NCBI RefSeq assembly: GCF_016925615.1
Contig: NZ_CP070499.1
Coordinates: 2,418,001-2,482,000, forward strand
Direction: 5' to 3'
Source: Natronosporangium hydrolyticum
GTDB taxonomy: Bacteria > Actinomycetota > Actinomycetes > Mycobacteriales > Micromonosporaceae
DNA length: 64,000 nt
Shown: one piece after another, positions 29,278 to 38,836 of the stretch
How the letters are laid out: each line of letters opens with the position of its first letter
Numbering within the stretch: the first letter of the stretch is position 1
Notes under the pieces: generated by a model
Databases searched by the model: none
Told to the model about the DNA's origin: nothing
What the model saw: only the letters and a program-made list of their open reading frames with translations
Position numbers and translations under genes: made by a program

Positions 29278-29289
29278 TCGGGAGTGGTC

Positions 29290-30336
29290 ATGACGGAGGT
29301 CGAGCGGGCGCGGCGGATCACCCAGCGCGACATCGCGCGCCTGGCCGGGGTCAGTCAGACCACTGTGTCGCTCGTCCTGAACAACCGCGCCGACGACACC
29401 GCCCGGATCCCGGTCCAGACCCGGGATCGAGTGCTGCGGGTCATCCGGGAGACCGGCTACGTCGCCGACCCGATCGCTCGGCGGCTCGCCGAACGGCGCA
29501 ACCGGATCCTCGGAGTCTTCACCTACGAACCAATGTTCCCCAGCAGCACCGCCGACTTCTACCACCCGTTCCTGGTCGGCATCGAGGAGTGCGCCGAGCG
29601 GCTCGGCTGCGACCTGTTGCTGTTCACCAGCGCCCCGGCGGTGGGCGGTCGGCGCCGGATCTATCAGGACGGCAACCGGTTGCGGCTGGCCGACGGATGC
29701 ATCCTGCTCGGTCGGCAGCTCGACCGGGGCGACCTTAGCCGTCTGGTGTCGGAGGGGCAGCCGTTCGTGTCCGTCGGGCGCCGCGACGACGCCGGTGGGC
29801 CGGTGCCGTACGTGGCGGCCGACTACGCCGCCGCGGTCGGGGAGCTGGTCCGGCGCGCGGTCGCGGCCGGTCACCAACGGCTGGCGTACCTCGGGGAGGG
29901 CGCCGGCCCGGAGTCGTATGTGGATCGGATGACCGGCTTCACTGAGGCGGTCGCGGCCGCCGGCGTCGCCGGCCAGCGGCAGCCGGTCGGTGGCCGGCCA
30001 GCGGCTGAGGTGCTGGACGCGCTACTCGCCGCCGGCGTGACCGCCGTCTTCCTGGAGGAGTACGCCGACGGCGTGGCGCTGGCCGACGCGGCCCGGCTCC
30101 GGGGCGTCCCGGTGCCCGGCGCCCTGTCGCTGGTCGCGATGGGCCACCCAACCCGGTCCGCCGACACCGACCTCGCCTTCACCGGCTTCCGGATCCCCCG
30201 GCAGGAGATGGGGTGGCGGGCGGTGGAGCTGCTCACCGACCTGGTGGAGGGCGGGGCCGACCCCGGTGCCCGCCAGCAGTTGCTGCCGTGCGAGCTGGTC
30301 GACGGCGCCACGTTGGCGCCCCCGGCCGGGGCCTGA
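29290..30336 (+). CDS. LacI-family transcriptional regulator
   Basis: A 348-residue LacI protein. The N-terminal HTH (ITQRDIARLAGVSQTTVSLVLN) and hinge region are complete, followed by a sugar-binding domain. ATG 29290 is chosen because GGAG ends 5 bases before it; GTG 29284 is an alternative. Three palindromes with central CG in the upstream divergent gap are likely its binding sites. It heads the oxidoreductase and sugar-importer genes, so it probably senses the sugar they handle. Confidence 0.9.
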   Translation: MTEVERARRITQRDIARLAGVSQTTVSLVLNNRADDTARIPVQTRDRVLRVIRETGYVADPIARRLAERRNRILGVFTYEPMFPSSTADFYHPFLVGIEECAERLGCDLLLFTSAPAVGGRRRIYQDGNRLRLADGCILLGRQLDRGDLSRLVSEGQPFVSVGRRDDAGGPVPYVAADYAAAVGELVRRAVAAGHQRLAYLGEGAGPESYVDRMTGFTEAVAAAGVAGQRQPVGGRPAAEVLDALLAAGVTAVFLEEYADGVALADAARLRGVPVPGALSLVAMGHPTRSADTDLAFTGFRIPRQEMGWRAVELLTDLVEGGADPGARQQLLPCELVDGATLAPPAGA

Positions 30337-30357
30337 ACACAGAGAGAGGAAACCATA

Positions 30358-31956
30358 GTGGTGGAGACAGAAGTACTGGTCGTCGGCGGCGGCCTGGGTG
30401 GCGTGGCGGCGGCGTTGGCAGCGCTGCGGGCCGGCCGCCGGGTGGTGCTGACCGAGGAGTACGACTGGCTCGGCGGCCAACTCACTAGTCAGGCGGTCCC
30501 ACCGGACGAGCACTCGTGGATCGAGCAGTTCGGGTGCACCGGGAGCTACCGGGAGCTCCGGGACGGCATCCGGGAGTACTACCGGCGGCACTACCCGCTG
30601 ACCGAACGTTCCCGGGCGTGGCGGCAGCTGAATCCGGGCGCCGGCCACGTCAGCCGACTCTGCCACGAACCCCGGGTGGCGGTGGCGGTGATCGAGTCGA
30701 TGCTGGCGCCGTACCGGGGCAGCGGCAAGCTGACCGTCCTGCAGCCCTACCGGGTCGCGGCGGTCGAGACCGACGGCGACCAGGTGACCGCGGTCGAGCT
30801 GCGTCATCGTGACACCGGTGAGCCGGTGACCGTCGCCGCCCCGTATGTGCTGGACGCCACCGAGACCGGGGAGCTGCTGCCGCTGTCCGGGGCTGAATAT
30901 GTCACCGGGTTCGAATCCCGCGACGTCACCGGTGAGCCCAGCGGTTCGGCCACCGCCCAGCCCGACAACATGCAGGCGGTCTCGGTCTGCTTCGCGATCG
31001 ACCACGTGGCCGGCGACCACACCATCGACCGGCCGAAGAGTTACGACTTCTGGCGCAGCTACGAACCTTCGTTCTGGGGCGGTCCGCTGCTGGGATTCCG
31101 GGCGCCGGACCCGCGCACGCTGACGACCGCCGAGCGCAGCTTCACCCCCAACCCCGACGACGACCCGCTGGCGGTCGTCGCCGACCAGCGACTCTCCGGC
31201 GGCGACCGGAACCTGTGGACCTTCCGGCGGATCGCGGCCCGCCGCAACTTCGTCGACGGCGCCTACGCCAGCGACATCACGCTGGTCAACTGGCCGATGA
31301 TCGACTACCTGGAGGGTACGGTCATCGACAACCCGGACGCGGCGAAGCATTACGCCGGGGCCCGGGAGCTGTCCTACTCGGTGCTCTACTGGCTACAGAC
31401 CGAGGCGCCGCGCCCCGACGGTGGCGCCGGGTGGCCCGGGCTGCGGCTCCGCGGCGACATCACCGGCAACCCGGAAGGGCTGGCTCAGGCGCCGTACATC
31501 CGGGAATCCCGCCGGATCGCCGCCGAGTACACAGTGGTTGAACAGGACCTCTCGCTGGCCGTCCGCGGCGACCACGGTGCGGTGCGCTACCCCGACTCGG
31601 TCGGCGTCGGCATGTACCGGATCGACCTGCACCCCAGCACCGGCGGCGACAACTACCTGGACGTCGGCTGCTGCCCGTTCGAGCTACCGCTGGGCGCCCT
31701 GATCTGCCAGCGGATGGACAACCTCCTACCCGCCGGCAAGAACATCGGCACCACCCACATCACCAACGGTGCCTACCGGCTGCACCCGGTCGAGTGGAAC
31801 ATCGGCGAGGTCGCCGGCGCGCTGGCCGACTTCTGCCTGGCACACGGCGTGCCGCCGCGCGCGGTACGCAACACCCCCGGCCTGCTGGCCGACTTCCAGG
31901 ACCAGCTGGCCAGCGCCGGCGTAGCGCTGCACTGGCCCGATGTGTCCGGTTACTGA
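30358..31956 (+). CDS. FAD-dependent oxidoreductase
   Basis: A 532-residue flavoprotein of the FAD_oxidored type (PF12831). The N-terminus has the FAD-binding VVGGGLGGVAAA motif, then GGQLTSQAVPPDEH and an LDATETGEL strand; the C-terminal TNGAYRLHP context is typical of the family. It starts at GTG 30358 or 30361 (AGGAA 8 bases before). It is downstream of LacI and directly before a sugar importer, so it may oxidise or reduce the imported sugar or a derivative. The exact reaction is unknown. Confidence 0.82.
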   Translation: MVETEVLVVGGGLGGVAAALAALRAGRRVVLTEEYDWLGGQLTSQAVPPDEHSWIEQFGCTGSYRELRDGIREYYRRHYPLTERSRAWRQLNPGAGHVSRLCHEPRVAVAVIESMLAPYRGSGKLTVLQPYRVAAVETDGDQVTAVELRHRDTGEPVTVAAPYVLDATETGELLPLSGAEYVTGFESRDVTGEPSGSATAQPDNMQAVSVCFAIDHVAGDHTIDRPKSYDFWRSYEPSFWGGPLLGFRAPDPRTLTTAERSFTPNPDDDPLAVVADQRLSGGDRNLWTFRRIAARRNFVDGAYASDITLVNWPMIDYLEGTVIDNPDAAKHYAGARELSYSVLYWLQTEAPRPDGGAGWPGLRLRGDITGNPEGLAQAPYIRESRRIAAEYTVVEQDLSLAVRGDHGAVRYPDSVGVGMYRIDLHPSTGGDNYLDVGCCPFELPLGALICQRMDNLLPAGKNIGTTHITNGAYRLHPVEWNIGEVAGALADFCLAHGVPPRAVRNTPGLLADFQDQLASAGVALHWPDVSGY

Positions 31957-31968
31957 GGAGAGAAGACC

Positions 31969-33258
31969 ATGAGAGTACGCATGATCCGGCGCTCGTTAGC
32001 CGTCGGCCTGGCCGGCGCGCTCGGCGCCGCCGGGCTGGCCGCCTGCGGCGGGGACAGCGAGGAGACGACGGGCCCGATCTCGTTGCGGATGACCGTCTGG
32101 TCGGCGAACGACGACCACCTGGCGCTGTTCAACGCGATCGCCGACGAATATATGGCCGACAACCCGGACGTCACCGAGATCGCCTTCGACCCGTTGCCGT
32201 TCGAGACGTACACCACCGCCCTCACCACCCAGATCGCCGGCGGCAACCCGCCCGACCTGGCCTGGATCTTCGAGAGCAACGCCCCCGACTTCGTCACCTC
32301 CGGCGCGCTGGTCCCGCTCGACGACGCCCTCGGCGACGCCGACGGGTACGAGTACGACGACCTGGTGCCCGCCACCACCGACCTGTGGCGCGACGAGGGC
32401 ACCCTGTACGCGTACCCGTTCTCCACCTCGCCGTTCGGGGTCTTCGCCAACCTGGACCTGCTCGACGAGGCCGGGCAGGGCGCCCCCGCCGAGATGATCG
32501 CCGCTGGCGAGTGGGACTGGGACACGGTGATCGACGCGTCCGAAGCGGTCGGGGAGCAGACCGGCGCGGCCGGCATGGTGATCCGCGACTTCGACTACAC
32601 CGGCTGGGACTACCTCTCCACCCAGTGGACCGGCTGGGGCGCCCAAGCCTGGAGCGACGACGGCAGCACCTGCGGCTTCGCGCAGCCGGAGATGGTCGAG
32701 TCGATGACCTTCCTGCACGACGCCATCTTCACCCGGCAGGCGATGCCCGGCCCGGGCACCAGCGCGGACTTCTTCGCCGGTGAGGCTGCGTACACAGTCA
32801 CCCAGATCTCCCGGGCGTCGCTGCTGGACGAGGACGGGTTCGACTGGGATCTGGTGCCGCTGCCGGCCGGTCCGGCGGGGGAGTACGCGGTGATCGGCCA
32901 GGCCGGGCTCGGCGTGCTCACCCAGAGCGAGAACCCGCAGGCCGCCACCGACTTCCTGGCCTTCATGACCAACCCGGAGAACTCGGCGAAGCTGGCACAG
33001 TACTTCCCGCCGCCGCGGCAGTCCCAGCTCACCGCCGACACGCTCGCCCAGACCAACCCGCTGCTCAGCGCCGAGCAGCTGCAGGACGTGGTGATCGACG
33101 GCATCTCCACCGGCGTCGTCAAGCCCAGCAACACCAGCCAAGCCGAACTGAACCAGATCATCCGGGCCGAGCTGGACGACCTGTGGCTGCCCAACGCCGA
33201 CATCCCGGCCGTCCTCGACAGCGTCTGCGAAGCCATCGACCCACTGCTCGCCGGGTGA
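31969..33258 (+). CDS. Sugar ABC transporter binding lipoprotein (family 1)
   Basis: A 429-residue family 1 extracellular solute-binding protein. The signal peptide ends in lipobox LAAC, followed by a short acidic spacer and MTVWSANDD. GGNPPDLAWIFES and a later GEAAYTVTQIS segment match oligosaccharide-binding proteins such as UgpB or MalE relatives. Strongly acidic surface. First of a binding protein-permease-permease set; no ATPase is present, so a shared one elsewhere (MsiK-like) is expected. Confidence 0.9.
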   Translation: MRVRMIRRSLAVGLAGALGAAGLAACGGDSEETTGPISLRMTVWSANDDHLALFNAIADEYMADNPDVTEIAFDPLPFETYTTALTTQIAGGNPPDLAWIFESNAPDFVTSGALVPLDDALGDADGYEYDDLVPATTDLWRDEGTLYAYPFSTSPFGVFANLDLLDEAGQGAPAEMIAAGEWDWDTVIDASEAVGEQTGAAGMVIRDFDYTGWDYLSTQWTGWGAQAWSDDGSTCGFAQPEMVESMTFLHDAIFTRQAMPGPGTSADFFAGEAAYTVTQISRASLLDEDGFDWDLVPLPAGPAGEYAVIGQAGLGVLTQSENPQAATDFLAFMTNPENSAKLAQYFPPPRQSQLTADTLAQTNPLLSAEQLQDVVIDGISTGVVKPSNTSQAELNQIIRAELDDLWLPNADIPAVLDSVCEAIDPLLAG

Positions 33259-33265
33259 TCAGACG

Positions 33266-34216
33266 GTGACTACGCCGCAGCAGGTGGACCGGGCCCCGGC
33301 CCGGTCCACCAGCCCGCCCCCACCCCGCAGCCGGTTCTGGACCACCCGCCGCCGCGACCAGCTCGCCGGATACCTGATGATCACGCCGCAGCTGCTCGGG
33401 TTCGTGATCTTCGTGTTCGTGCCGCTGATCCTGGTGGTCTGGTACAGCATGCACGAGTGGAACGTGCTAGCCGGCACCTTCGACTTCGTCGGCGGTGACA
33501 ACTACCAGCGGCTGCGCGACGATCCGAACCTGCCCGGGGTGCTCCGGGCCACCGGCCTCTTCTCGGTCGGCCTAGTGATCCTGAACCTCACCCTGGCGCT
33601 GCTGCTGGCGGTGCTGCTCAACCAGCGGCTACGCGGCACCGTCGTGTTCCGGACGCTGTTCTTCTCACCGGTGGTGGTGTCACTGGTGGCCTGGACCATC
33701 GTGTGGCGGTTCCTGCTGCAGGACAACGGTGGCATCAACGGGCTACTCGACAGCATCGGCGTCGACGGGCCGAACTGGCTGCGCAGCGGCGGCACCGCCA
33801 TGCTCTCGGTGATCGTGGTGCAGGTGTTCAAGAACGTCGGCCTCAACCTGGTGCTGTTCCTGGCGGCGCTGCAGGGCGTGCCGCGGGACCTCTACGAGGC
33901 GGCCACGGTCGACGGCGCCAGCCGCTGGCGGCAGTTCTGGCGGATCACCGTGCCGATGATCAGCCCCACCATCCTGCTCACCTCGATCATCACGGTGGTG
34001 GGTTCGCTGCAGGTGTTCGCCCAGATCGCGGTGCTCACCCAGGGCGGGCCCGGCAACTCCACCACGGTGCTCGTCTACTACCTCTACCAACAGGCCTTCC
34101 AGTTCCACCAGTTCGGCTACGGCGCCACCCTGTCGGTGCTGCTGTTCCTGATCGTGCTGGCGCTGACCGTGGTGCAGTGGCAGATGCGCAAGCGGTGGGT
34201 CTTCCATGAACGGTGA
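33266..34216 (+). CDS. Sugar ABC transporter permease (MalF/UgpA-like)
   Basis: A 316-residue permease from GTG 33266. About six membrane helices with the EAA-type coupling loop YEAATVDGASRWRQFWRITVP. It begins with a proline-rich cytoplasmic tail. Pairs with the next gene. Confidence 0.9.
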   Translation: MTTPQQVDRAPARSTSPPPPRSRFWTTRRRDQLAGYLMITPQLLGFVIFVFVPLILVVWYSMHEWNVLAGTFDFVGGDNYQRLRDDPNLPGVLRATGLFSVGLVILNLTLALLLAVLLNQRLRGTVVFRTLFFSPVVVSLVAWTIVWRFLLQDNGGINGLLDSIGVDGPNWLRSGGTAMLSVIVVQVFKNVGLNLVLFLAALQGVPRDLYEAATVDGASRWRQFWRITVPMISPTILLTSIITVVGSLQVFAQIAVLTQGGPGNSTTVLVYYLYQQAFQFHQFGYGATLSVLLFLIVLALTVVQWQMRKRWVFHER

Positions 34217-34222
34217 GCTTTC

Positions 34223-35065
34223 ATGAACGACAAGCTGTCTCCCCGGGCGAAGCTGGCGGTCTACGCGCTGCTGCTAGTCCTCATGATCCCGTTCGTCTTC
34301 CCGACCTGGTGGATGGTCACCTCGTCGTTCAAGCCGATCGGCGAGATCTTCTCCTACCCGCCGTCGCTGCTGCCGACCTCGCCGCAGCTCGACGCGTACC
34401 CGCAGGTCTTCGAGATGCAGCCGTTCCTACGGCAGTACTTCAACAGCGCCTACATCGCGCTGCTGGTCACCGCCGGCACGCTCGGGATCTCCTCCCTCGC
34501 CGGGTACGCCTTCGCCCGGATCCGGTTTCCCGGCGCGAACCTGCTCTTCCTGGTGGTGCTCACCGGGCTGCTGGTGCCGAGCGAGGTGACGATCGTGCCG
34601 CTGTTCCAGATGTTCAACCGGCTCGGCATGATCGACACTCACTGGCCGCTGATCCTGGTGCCGATCTTCGGTGCGCCGAGCGTCCTCGCCACCTTCATCA
34701 TGCGGCAGTTCTTCCTGGCCCTACCCGGGGAACTGGAGGAGGCGGCCCGGGTCGACGGGCTGGGGCGGTTCGCGATCTACTGGCGGATCGCCCTGCCGCT
34801 GGCCCGGCCGGCGCTCGGCGCGGTCGCCATCTTCACCTTCCTGCACAGCTGGAACCTCTACCTGGAACCGATCGTGTTCCTCTCCACACCGAGCAACTTC
34901 ACGCTGCCGCAGGCGCTGACGCTCTTCGTCGACGCCTACGGTGGACCGATGTGGAACGTCCAGCTGGCGGCGGCGTCGATGACCGCGATCCCGGTGTTGA
35001 TCGTCTTCGTGCTCGCGCAGCGGCAATTCATCGAGGGCCTGTCGCACACCGGCCTCAAGGGCTGA
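34223..35065 (+). CDS. Sugar ABC transporter permease (MalG/UgpE-like)
   Basis: A 280-residue permease with six membrane helices. The EAA loop reads EEAARVDGLGRFAIYWRIALP, the standard MalG form. It starts at ATG 34223, 7 bases after the first permease. It closes the binding protein-permease-permease operon; the partner ATPase is missing from the window. Confidence 0.9.
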   Translation: MNDKLSPRAKLAVYALLLVLMIPFVFPTWWMVTSSFKPIGEIFSYPPSLLPTSPQLDAYPQVFEMQPFLRQYFNSAYIALLVTAGTLGISSLAGYAFARIRFPGANLLFLVVLTGLLVPSEVTIVPLFQMFNRLGMIDTHWPLILVPIFGAPSVLATFIMRQFFLALPGELEEAARVDGLGRFAIYWRIALPLARPALGAVAIFTFLHSWNLYLEPIVFLSTPSNFTLPQALTLFVDAYGGPMWNVQLAAASMTAIPVLIVFVLAQRQFIEGLSHTGLKG

Positions 35066-35134
35066 CCGGCACCACTCGGTCAGGTCGCGGCGGCCGGCCC
35101 CCTCCGGTAGGGTGTCCACCCGGGAGGGAGGGAG

Positions 35135-36001
35135 ATGCACAGCTGGCTCCGCGGCGTGGTCGCCGCAACCGTCGCGACCGCGGCTCTTGCGGTCAGCGGA
35201 TGCACGCCCTCACCTGTGGATGGTGACCTGACCGGCGACTGGGCGGACTTCGGGGAGCTCACCCAGATGCGTCCCGAGGTCGGCGCCTGCCACAACGGCG
35301 ACTATCGGGCCACCGTTGCGCTGGGCATCTACTACCAGCCGCGGGAGTGCACCGAGCCGCACCGGTTAGAGACCGCGTACGTCGGCACCTTCGCGGGGGA
35401 GACCGCCGAGCGGGACTCGCCGCCGCGCCAGGACACGCCCGCATGGCGCGACACCTACGCGGAGTGCGAGGACGGGGCTGCGGAGTATCTCGGGGCGGAC
35501 TTCCGGCACGGGCGGCTGTGGCTCGGGGTGGGCGTGCCGACCGCCGCCGCCTGGGACGGCGGCGCCCGCTGGTTCCGGTGCGACCTGATGGAGCTGCGAT
35601 CCAACGCCGCGACCCCGCTCTGGCCGGAGAGCCTGCGCGGTGCGCTCGCCGCCGGCCCGTCCAAGCTGACGCTGGGGTGCTACACGGTGACCCTGGCCGA
35701 CACCGGCGAGGTCGAGACGATGGACTCGGTGGACTGCGCAGAGCCCCATCAGGCGGAGTTCGTGGGCGTATGGCACAGCGACCAGCCCCGGTATCCGGAC
35801 CGCCAGGCCGACTACGACCGGGTCCACCGTGGCTGCAGCGAGGTGGCGCGCGACTTCGTCGGTGACCCGCCGAGCACTCCCTTAGGTACGATCTTCGACC
35901 ACATCAGCGACGAAGACTGGGACAACGGCGATCGCGGTTTCCGTTGCTACCTGTTCTCCAGCGAGGAAGACCTGACCGGTTCGCTCGCGGGCGACGCCTG
36001 A
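35135..36001 (+). CDS. Septum-formation family lipoprotein
   Basis: A 288-residue exported protein with signal peptide and lipobox VSGC. The mature part holds two similar halves (about residues 40-150 and 160-280), each with a Cys near a PH-containing turn (ECTEPH, DCAEPH) and a paired later Cys, as in the actinobacterial septum-formation domain (PF13845). GGAGGGAGG sits right before ATG 35135. Likely an anchored cell-surface protein with disulphide bonds. Function in actinomycetes is little known; name follows the family. Confidence 0.78.
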   Translation: MHSWLRGVVAATVATAALAVSGCTPSPVDGDLTGDWADFGELTQMRPEVGACHNGDYRATVALGIYYQPRECTEPHRLETAYVGTFAGETAERDSPPRQDTPAWRDTYAECEDGAAEYLGADFRHGRLWLGVGVPTAAAWDGGARWFRCDLMELRSNAATPLWPESLRGALAAGPSKLTLGCYTVTLADTGEVETMDSVDCAEPHQAEFVGVWHSDQPRYPDRQADYDRVHRGCSEVARDFVGDPPSTPLGTIFDHISDEDWDNGDRGFRCYLFSSEEDLTGSLAGDA

Positions 36002-36044
36002 CCCCGCCCCAGGCCCCACGGGGCCGCCGCGTTGGGTCGCCGCG

Positions 36045-36103
36045 TTGATCATGAACTTAGGTACATGATTGGGGCTGAATCCCGCCCCAAACCTCATGGT
36101 CAA
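36045..36103 (+). repeat. Imperfect hairpin downstream of the septum-formation gene
   Basis: Outer arms TTGATCATGA/TCATGGTCAA and inner arms TTGGGGC/GCCCCAA make a branched hairpin about 44 bases after the stop. May act as a terminator. Confidence 0.5.
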
Positions 36104-36126
36104 CCCGGCGGGAGCGCCGTCGGCCC

Positions 36127-36207
36127 GCTTGGTGGGTTGAGTGGTGATCAACTAGAGCGACAAAATGGTTTCAGCCTGGCAAATCGGTCACCAGTCACCC
36201 CACCAAG
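36127..36207 (+). repeat. 19-base inverted repeat family R2, copy 2
   Basis: The left arm (36127-36145) is identical to R2 copy 1; the right arm (36190-36207) has two mismatches to its reverse complement. The loop is unrelated to the first copy. Confidence 0.65.
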
Positions 36208-36752
36208 AGATACATGCTCGCTGGCGCGGGCACCCGTAGGCGGATGAAAGAGGGCATAAGGAGCCTGCAGAGTCCTAGTGATCTTGACCCCGCGACCCGA
36301 CTATGTTCAGCTATGCCCGTTTCGTGCTGCTCGGGCGACCAAGTAACGGCCATCGTAGGCCCTCTTTCGTCTCAGTCGAGCGAGGTAAGCGGTCCGAACC
36401 CCGGCGCTCGACTTGCTGAACGAGTGGAGCGGCGTCCTGCCCAACCATGCCGGAAATGCGCTGTTCGATTCGCAGCGACTGCTGGTGTCGGCGGGTCACG
36501 CAGGCCGCCGACAGTCGGCTGCGCCGCCGCCGGCAGCCTGGGTAGCAGCGCAGCGGCGGTGGTAGCCGCCTTTGCGCTGCTCACAACCCTTCCTAAACAC
36601 CAGCGCAGGCGTATACGTACGCAGAGCAAACGCGGCGGGTAACCCACCCGAACTGCGGAGACGTAAAGTTGATCAAGTCGTTGAAGCGGGCGCCACCGGC
36701 CCGCTCCTCCAACCGGGGGTGAGCTGTAGCGGCTGACCGCAGCCGCTGGGAG
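36208..36752. other. Gap without a supported gene
   Basis: 545 bases read in all frames; only short open frames with no recognisable protein feature and no tRNA-like fold. May be decayed DNA or hold a small RNA. Nothing can be called here. Confidence 0.6.
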
Positions 36753-37190
36753 TCAGTCGGCGGCGACGCAGAACTCGTTGCCCTCCGGGTCGGCCATAGT
36801 TACCCAAGTGTGGGGGCCTTGGCGGCCATGGTGCAAGAAGGTGGCGCCCCTGGCGGTGAGCCGCTCGGTCGCCGCCGCGATCCCGGTGTCGCCGACGAGA
36901 ACGTCGAGGTGCATTCGGTTCTTGACCGTCTTCGCCTCCGGTACCAGCTGGAACAGCAGCCGTGGGGCACGCTCCAGCCCATCGGGGTGGCGGATCGCGG
37001 TGCCTTCCTTCCACACGAGGGCGCCGCGATGGCGGATGGTGTCCTCCTCGGTCGCGTAGCCCTTGGCGATCATGTCGCGGATGAAATCTTCGTTGCTGGG
37101 CTCCACCTGCCAGTCGAGGGTCTCCGCCCACCAATCGGCGAGGACATGCGGCTCCGCCGCGTCGACGGTCACCTGGAATGTGTACGACAT
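36753..37190 (-). CDS. VOC-family (glyoxalase-like) protein
   Basis: A 145-residue protein starting at ATG 37190. It has the glyoxalase-like pattern: an opening VTVDAAEPHVLADWWAE helix and a closing MADPEGNEFCV strand with the conserved Glu; an internal MHLDVLV strand supplies a metal-binding His. VOC proteins include dioxygenases, isomerases and resistance proteins; this one cannot be narrowed. The divergent TetR relic suggests a once-regulated gene. Confidence 0.82.
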   Translation of the reverse strand: MSYTFQVTVDAAEPHVLADWWAETLDWQVEPSNEDFIRDMIAKGYATEEDTIRHRGALVWKEGTAIRHPDGLERAPRLLFQLVPEAKTVKNRMHLDVLVGDTGIAAATERLTARGATFLHHGRQGPHTWVTMADPEGNEFCVAAD

Positions 37191-37389
37191 GACTTCGAAG
37201 CTACGCGCCACCACCGACAACGGCGGTGCGATCGCCGTCCTGTTATCGGGCAGTGCGCCATCCGCTTCGCTCTGGGCAAAGCGGCTCAGGAAGAACCGTT
37301 GTAGCCGGTGCCACAGTGACGGAGTGTGGTCTAGGTGGCCCAGCAGATTGGTGCTCGCCAGGCCCTCCCGGACCGGCAGGCGCTGGCTG

Positions 37390-37584
37390 ATGAACGACTT
37401 GATTGTGCAGGGGCAGGCGGAGGGTGCGCTGGAGCGCGGCGACCCGGCGCGAGTTGGGATCGTGCTCTTCGCGACCTTGCAAGGCATCGCCGCGCTGAGC
37501 AACGGTGCCCTGGTGGCGCCGGACCTGCTCGACGGACTCGTCGCGACCGCCGTCGACCAATTCATCCGGGGATCGCACCGCTAG
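37390..37584 (+). pseudogene. TetR-family regulator C-terminal remnant
   Basis: About 64 residues from ATG 37390 resemble the C-terminal ligand-binding part of a TetR regulator (GDPARVGIVLFATLQG, then LVATAVDQFI). No HTH domain precedes it in any frame. It ends inside the 3' end of the M20 peptidase on the other strand. Likely a dead leftover; short match, so modest confidence. Confidence 0.45.
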
Positions 37585-38776
37585 CGGGCAGGACTGCGAG
37601 CCGGTTCGACAGCAGACCGGCGATGGCCCGGACCCCGACGCCGATCGCCCGTTCGTCGGCGGCGAAGTCGGGCGTGTGCGGCGCGCCGTTGTGGCCGGTC
37701 GCCGGCTCGGCCCCGCCAAGGAGGATCATCGCGCCTGGAACGTGCTGGAGGAAGAGCCCGAAGTCTTCGCCGTTGAACGGGAACGCGGCGTGCAGGACAA
37801 CAACGGCCGCCGACCCGAACGTGTCGCGCAGGTAGGTTGCCGCCGCCTCGCTCAGCTCCGGGGAGCAGACCATGGCGGGGAAAGGGCATTCGGGAAAGTC
37901 GATCCGGGCGCCGGCGACCGGCGCCACCAGTCGCCGCAGGTCGGCCCGGAGCTGCGGGTAGCGGTCGTCTGGCCATGCCCGCAGGTTGACCCGCAGCTCG
38001 GCCTGCTGGTCGTCGGTGGTGAGGTCGGAGTGGACGAAAACGAACCGCGCCAGCGGACCGTCGGGCGTCTGCAGGTCGGTGAAGAGCTGCTGTGACTCCT
38101 CGGGCGTGCGCGGGTACGCCACCGTCGCCCACGCCTCGATCTCGGCGCGCAGGCGGGCACCCTCCGCCTCGGCGTGCGGACCGGCGAGCGCGATGTGGCA
38201 GCGGTCCAGCCCCGGCTGTCCGGAGCCGGGCATCACCGCGAACGTGCCGACCGGCAGCGGGGCGCAGTGCAGCGCGTAGATTTCGTGCGGCTCTGCCCGG
38301 GCGAGGACACCATCGGCGAGCATGGCCTGAGCGCCCTCAAGGGTCTCCTCGGCTGGCTGAAAGATGAAGACCACTCGACCCTGGAGTCGATGCCGTACCT
38401 TCGCGAGCACCTGGGCGATGCCCACCCCGACGGTGGTGTGGATGTCGTGACCGCACAGGTGTGCGGCACCGGGCACCTGCGAGGCGAACTCGCTGTCGAA
38501 CTCCTCGTCGCCGGCGACGGCGTCCAGGTCGGCCCGGTAGGCGATGGTGGGCCCGTCGGCAACCCCGTCGACCGCCGCCACCACCCCGTGCCCGCCGACA
38601 CCGGTCGAGACCGTCAGCCCTGCCGCCCGCAGCCGTTCGGCGACCAGCGCCGCGGTACGCCGTTCGCCGCCGGCCAGCTCGGGCCAGCGGTGAATGTCGC
38701 GGCGCAGCGCAATCAGTTCGTCGTCGAGGTCGGAGGCGACCGCGTCGATCGTCGCCCTGTCCGATGTCGATGCCAT
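37562..38776 (-). CDS. M20-family metallopeptidase/amidohydrolase
   Basis: A 404-residue M20D enzyme. Zinc ligands lie in CGHDIHTT, in the PAEE motif (with the general-base Glu) and in ALHCAP; the last metal site is in GHNGAPHTP. The FNGEDFG segment is also typical. Such enzymes remove acyl groups from amino acids (hippurate hydrolase type) or cut small peptides. Cytoplasmic; starts at ATG 38776. It stands alone, about 60 bases before the DrrB-like gene. Confidence 0.88.
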   Translation of the reverse strand: MASTSDRATIDAVASDLDDELIALRRDIHRWPELAGGERRTAALVAERLRAAGLTVSTGVGGHGVVAAVDGVADGPTIAYRADLDAVAGDEEFDSEFASQVPGAAHLCGHDIHTTVGVGIAQVLAKVRHRLQGRVVFIFQPAEETLEGAQAMLADGVLARAEPHEIYALHCAPLPVGTFAVMPGSGQPGLDRCHIALAGPHAEAEGARLRAEIEAWATVAYPRTPEESQQLFTDLQTPDGPLARFVFVHSDLTTDDQQAELRVNLRAWPDDRYPQLRADLRRLVAPVAGARIDFPECPFPAMVCSPELSEAAATYLRDTFGSAAVVVLHAAFPFNGEDFGLFLQHVPGAMILLGGAEPATGHNGAPHTPDFAADERAIGVGVRAIAGLLSNRLAVLPASGAIPG

Positions 38777-38836
38777 ACCGCCAAGGGTAGGGCAGGTGGT
38801 GGTTGCCTGCCCTACCCCGGCGGATGATGGCTCGGT

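Noticed and set aside
36208-36752. Possible tRNA or IS remnant in the long gap
   Set aside because: No cloverleaf, no transposase motif and no terminal inverted repeats with target duplications were found.
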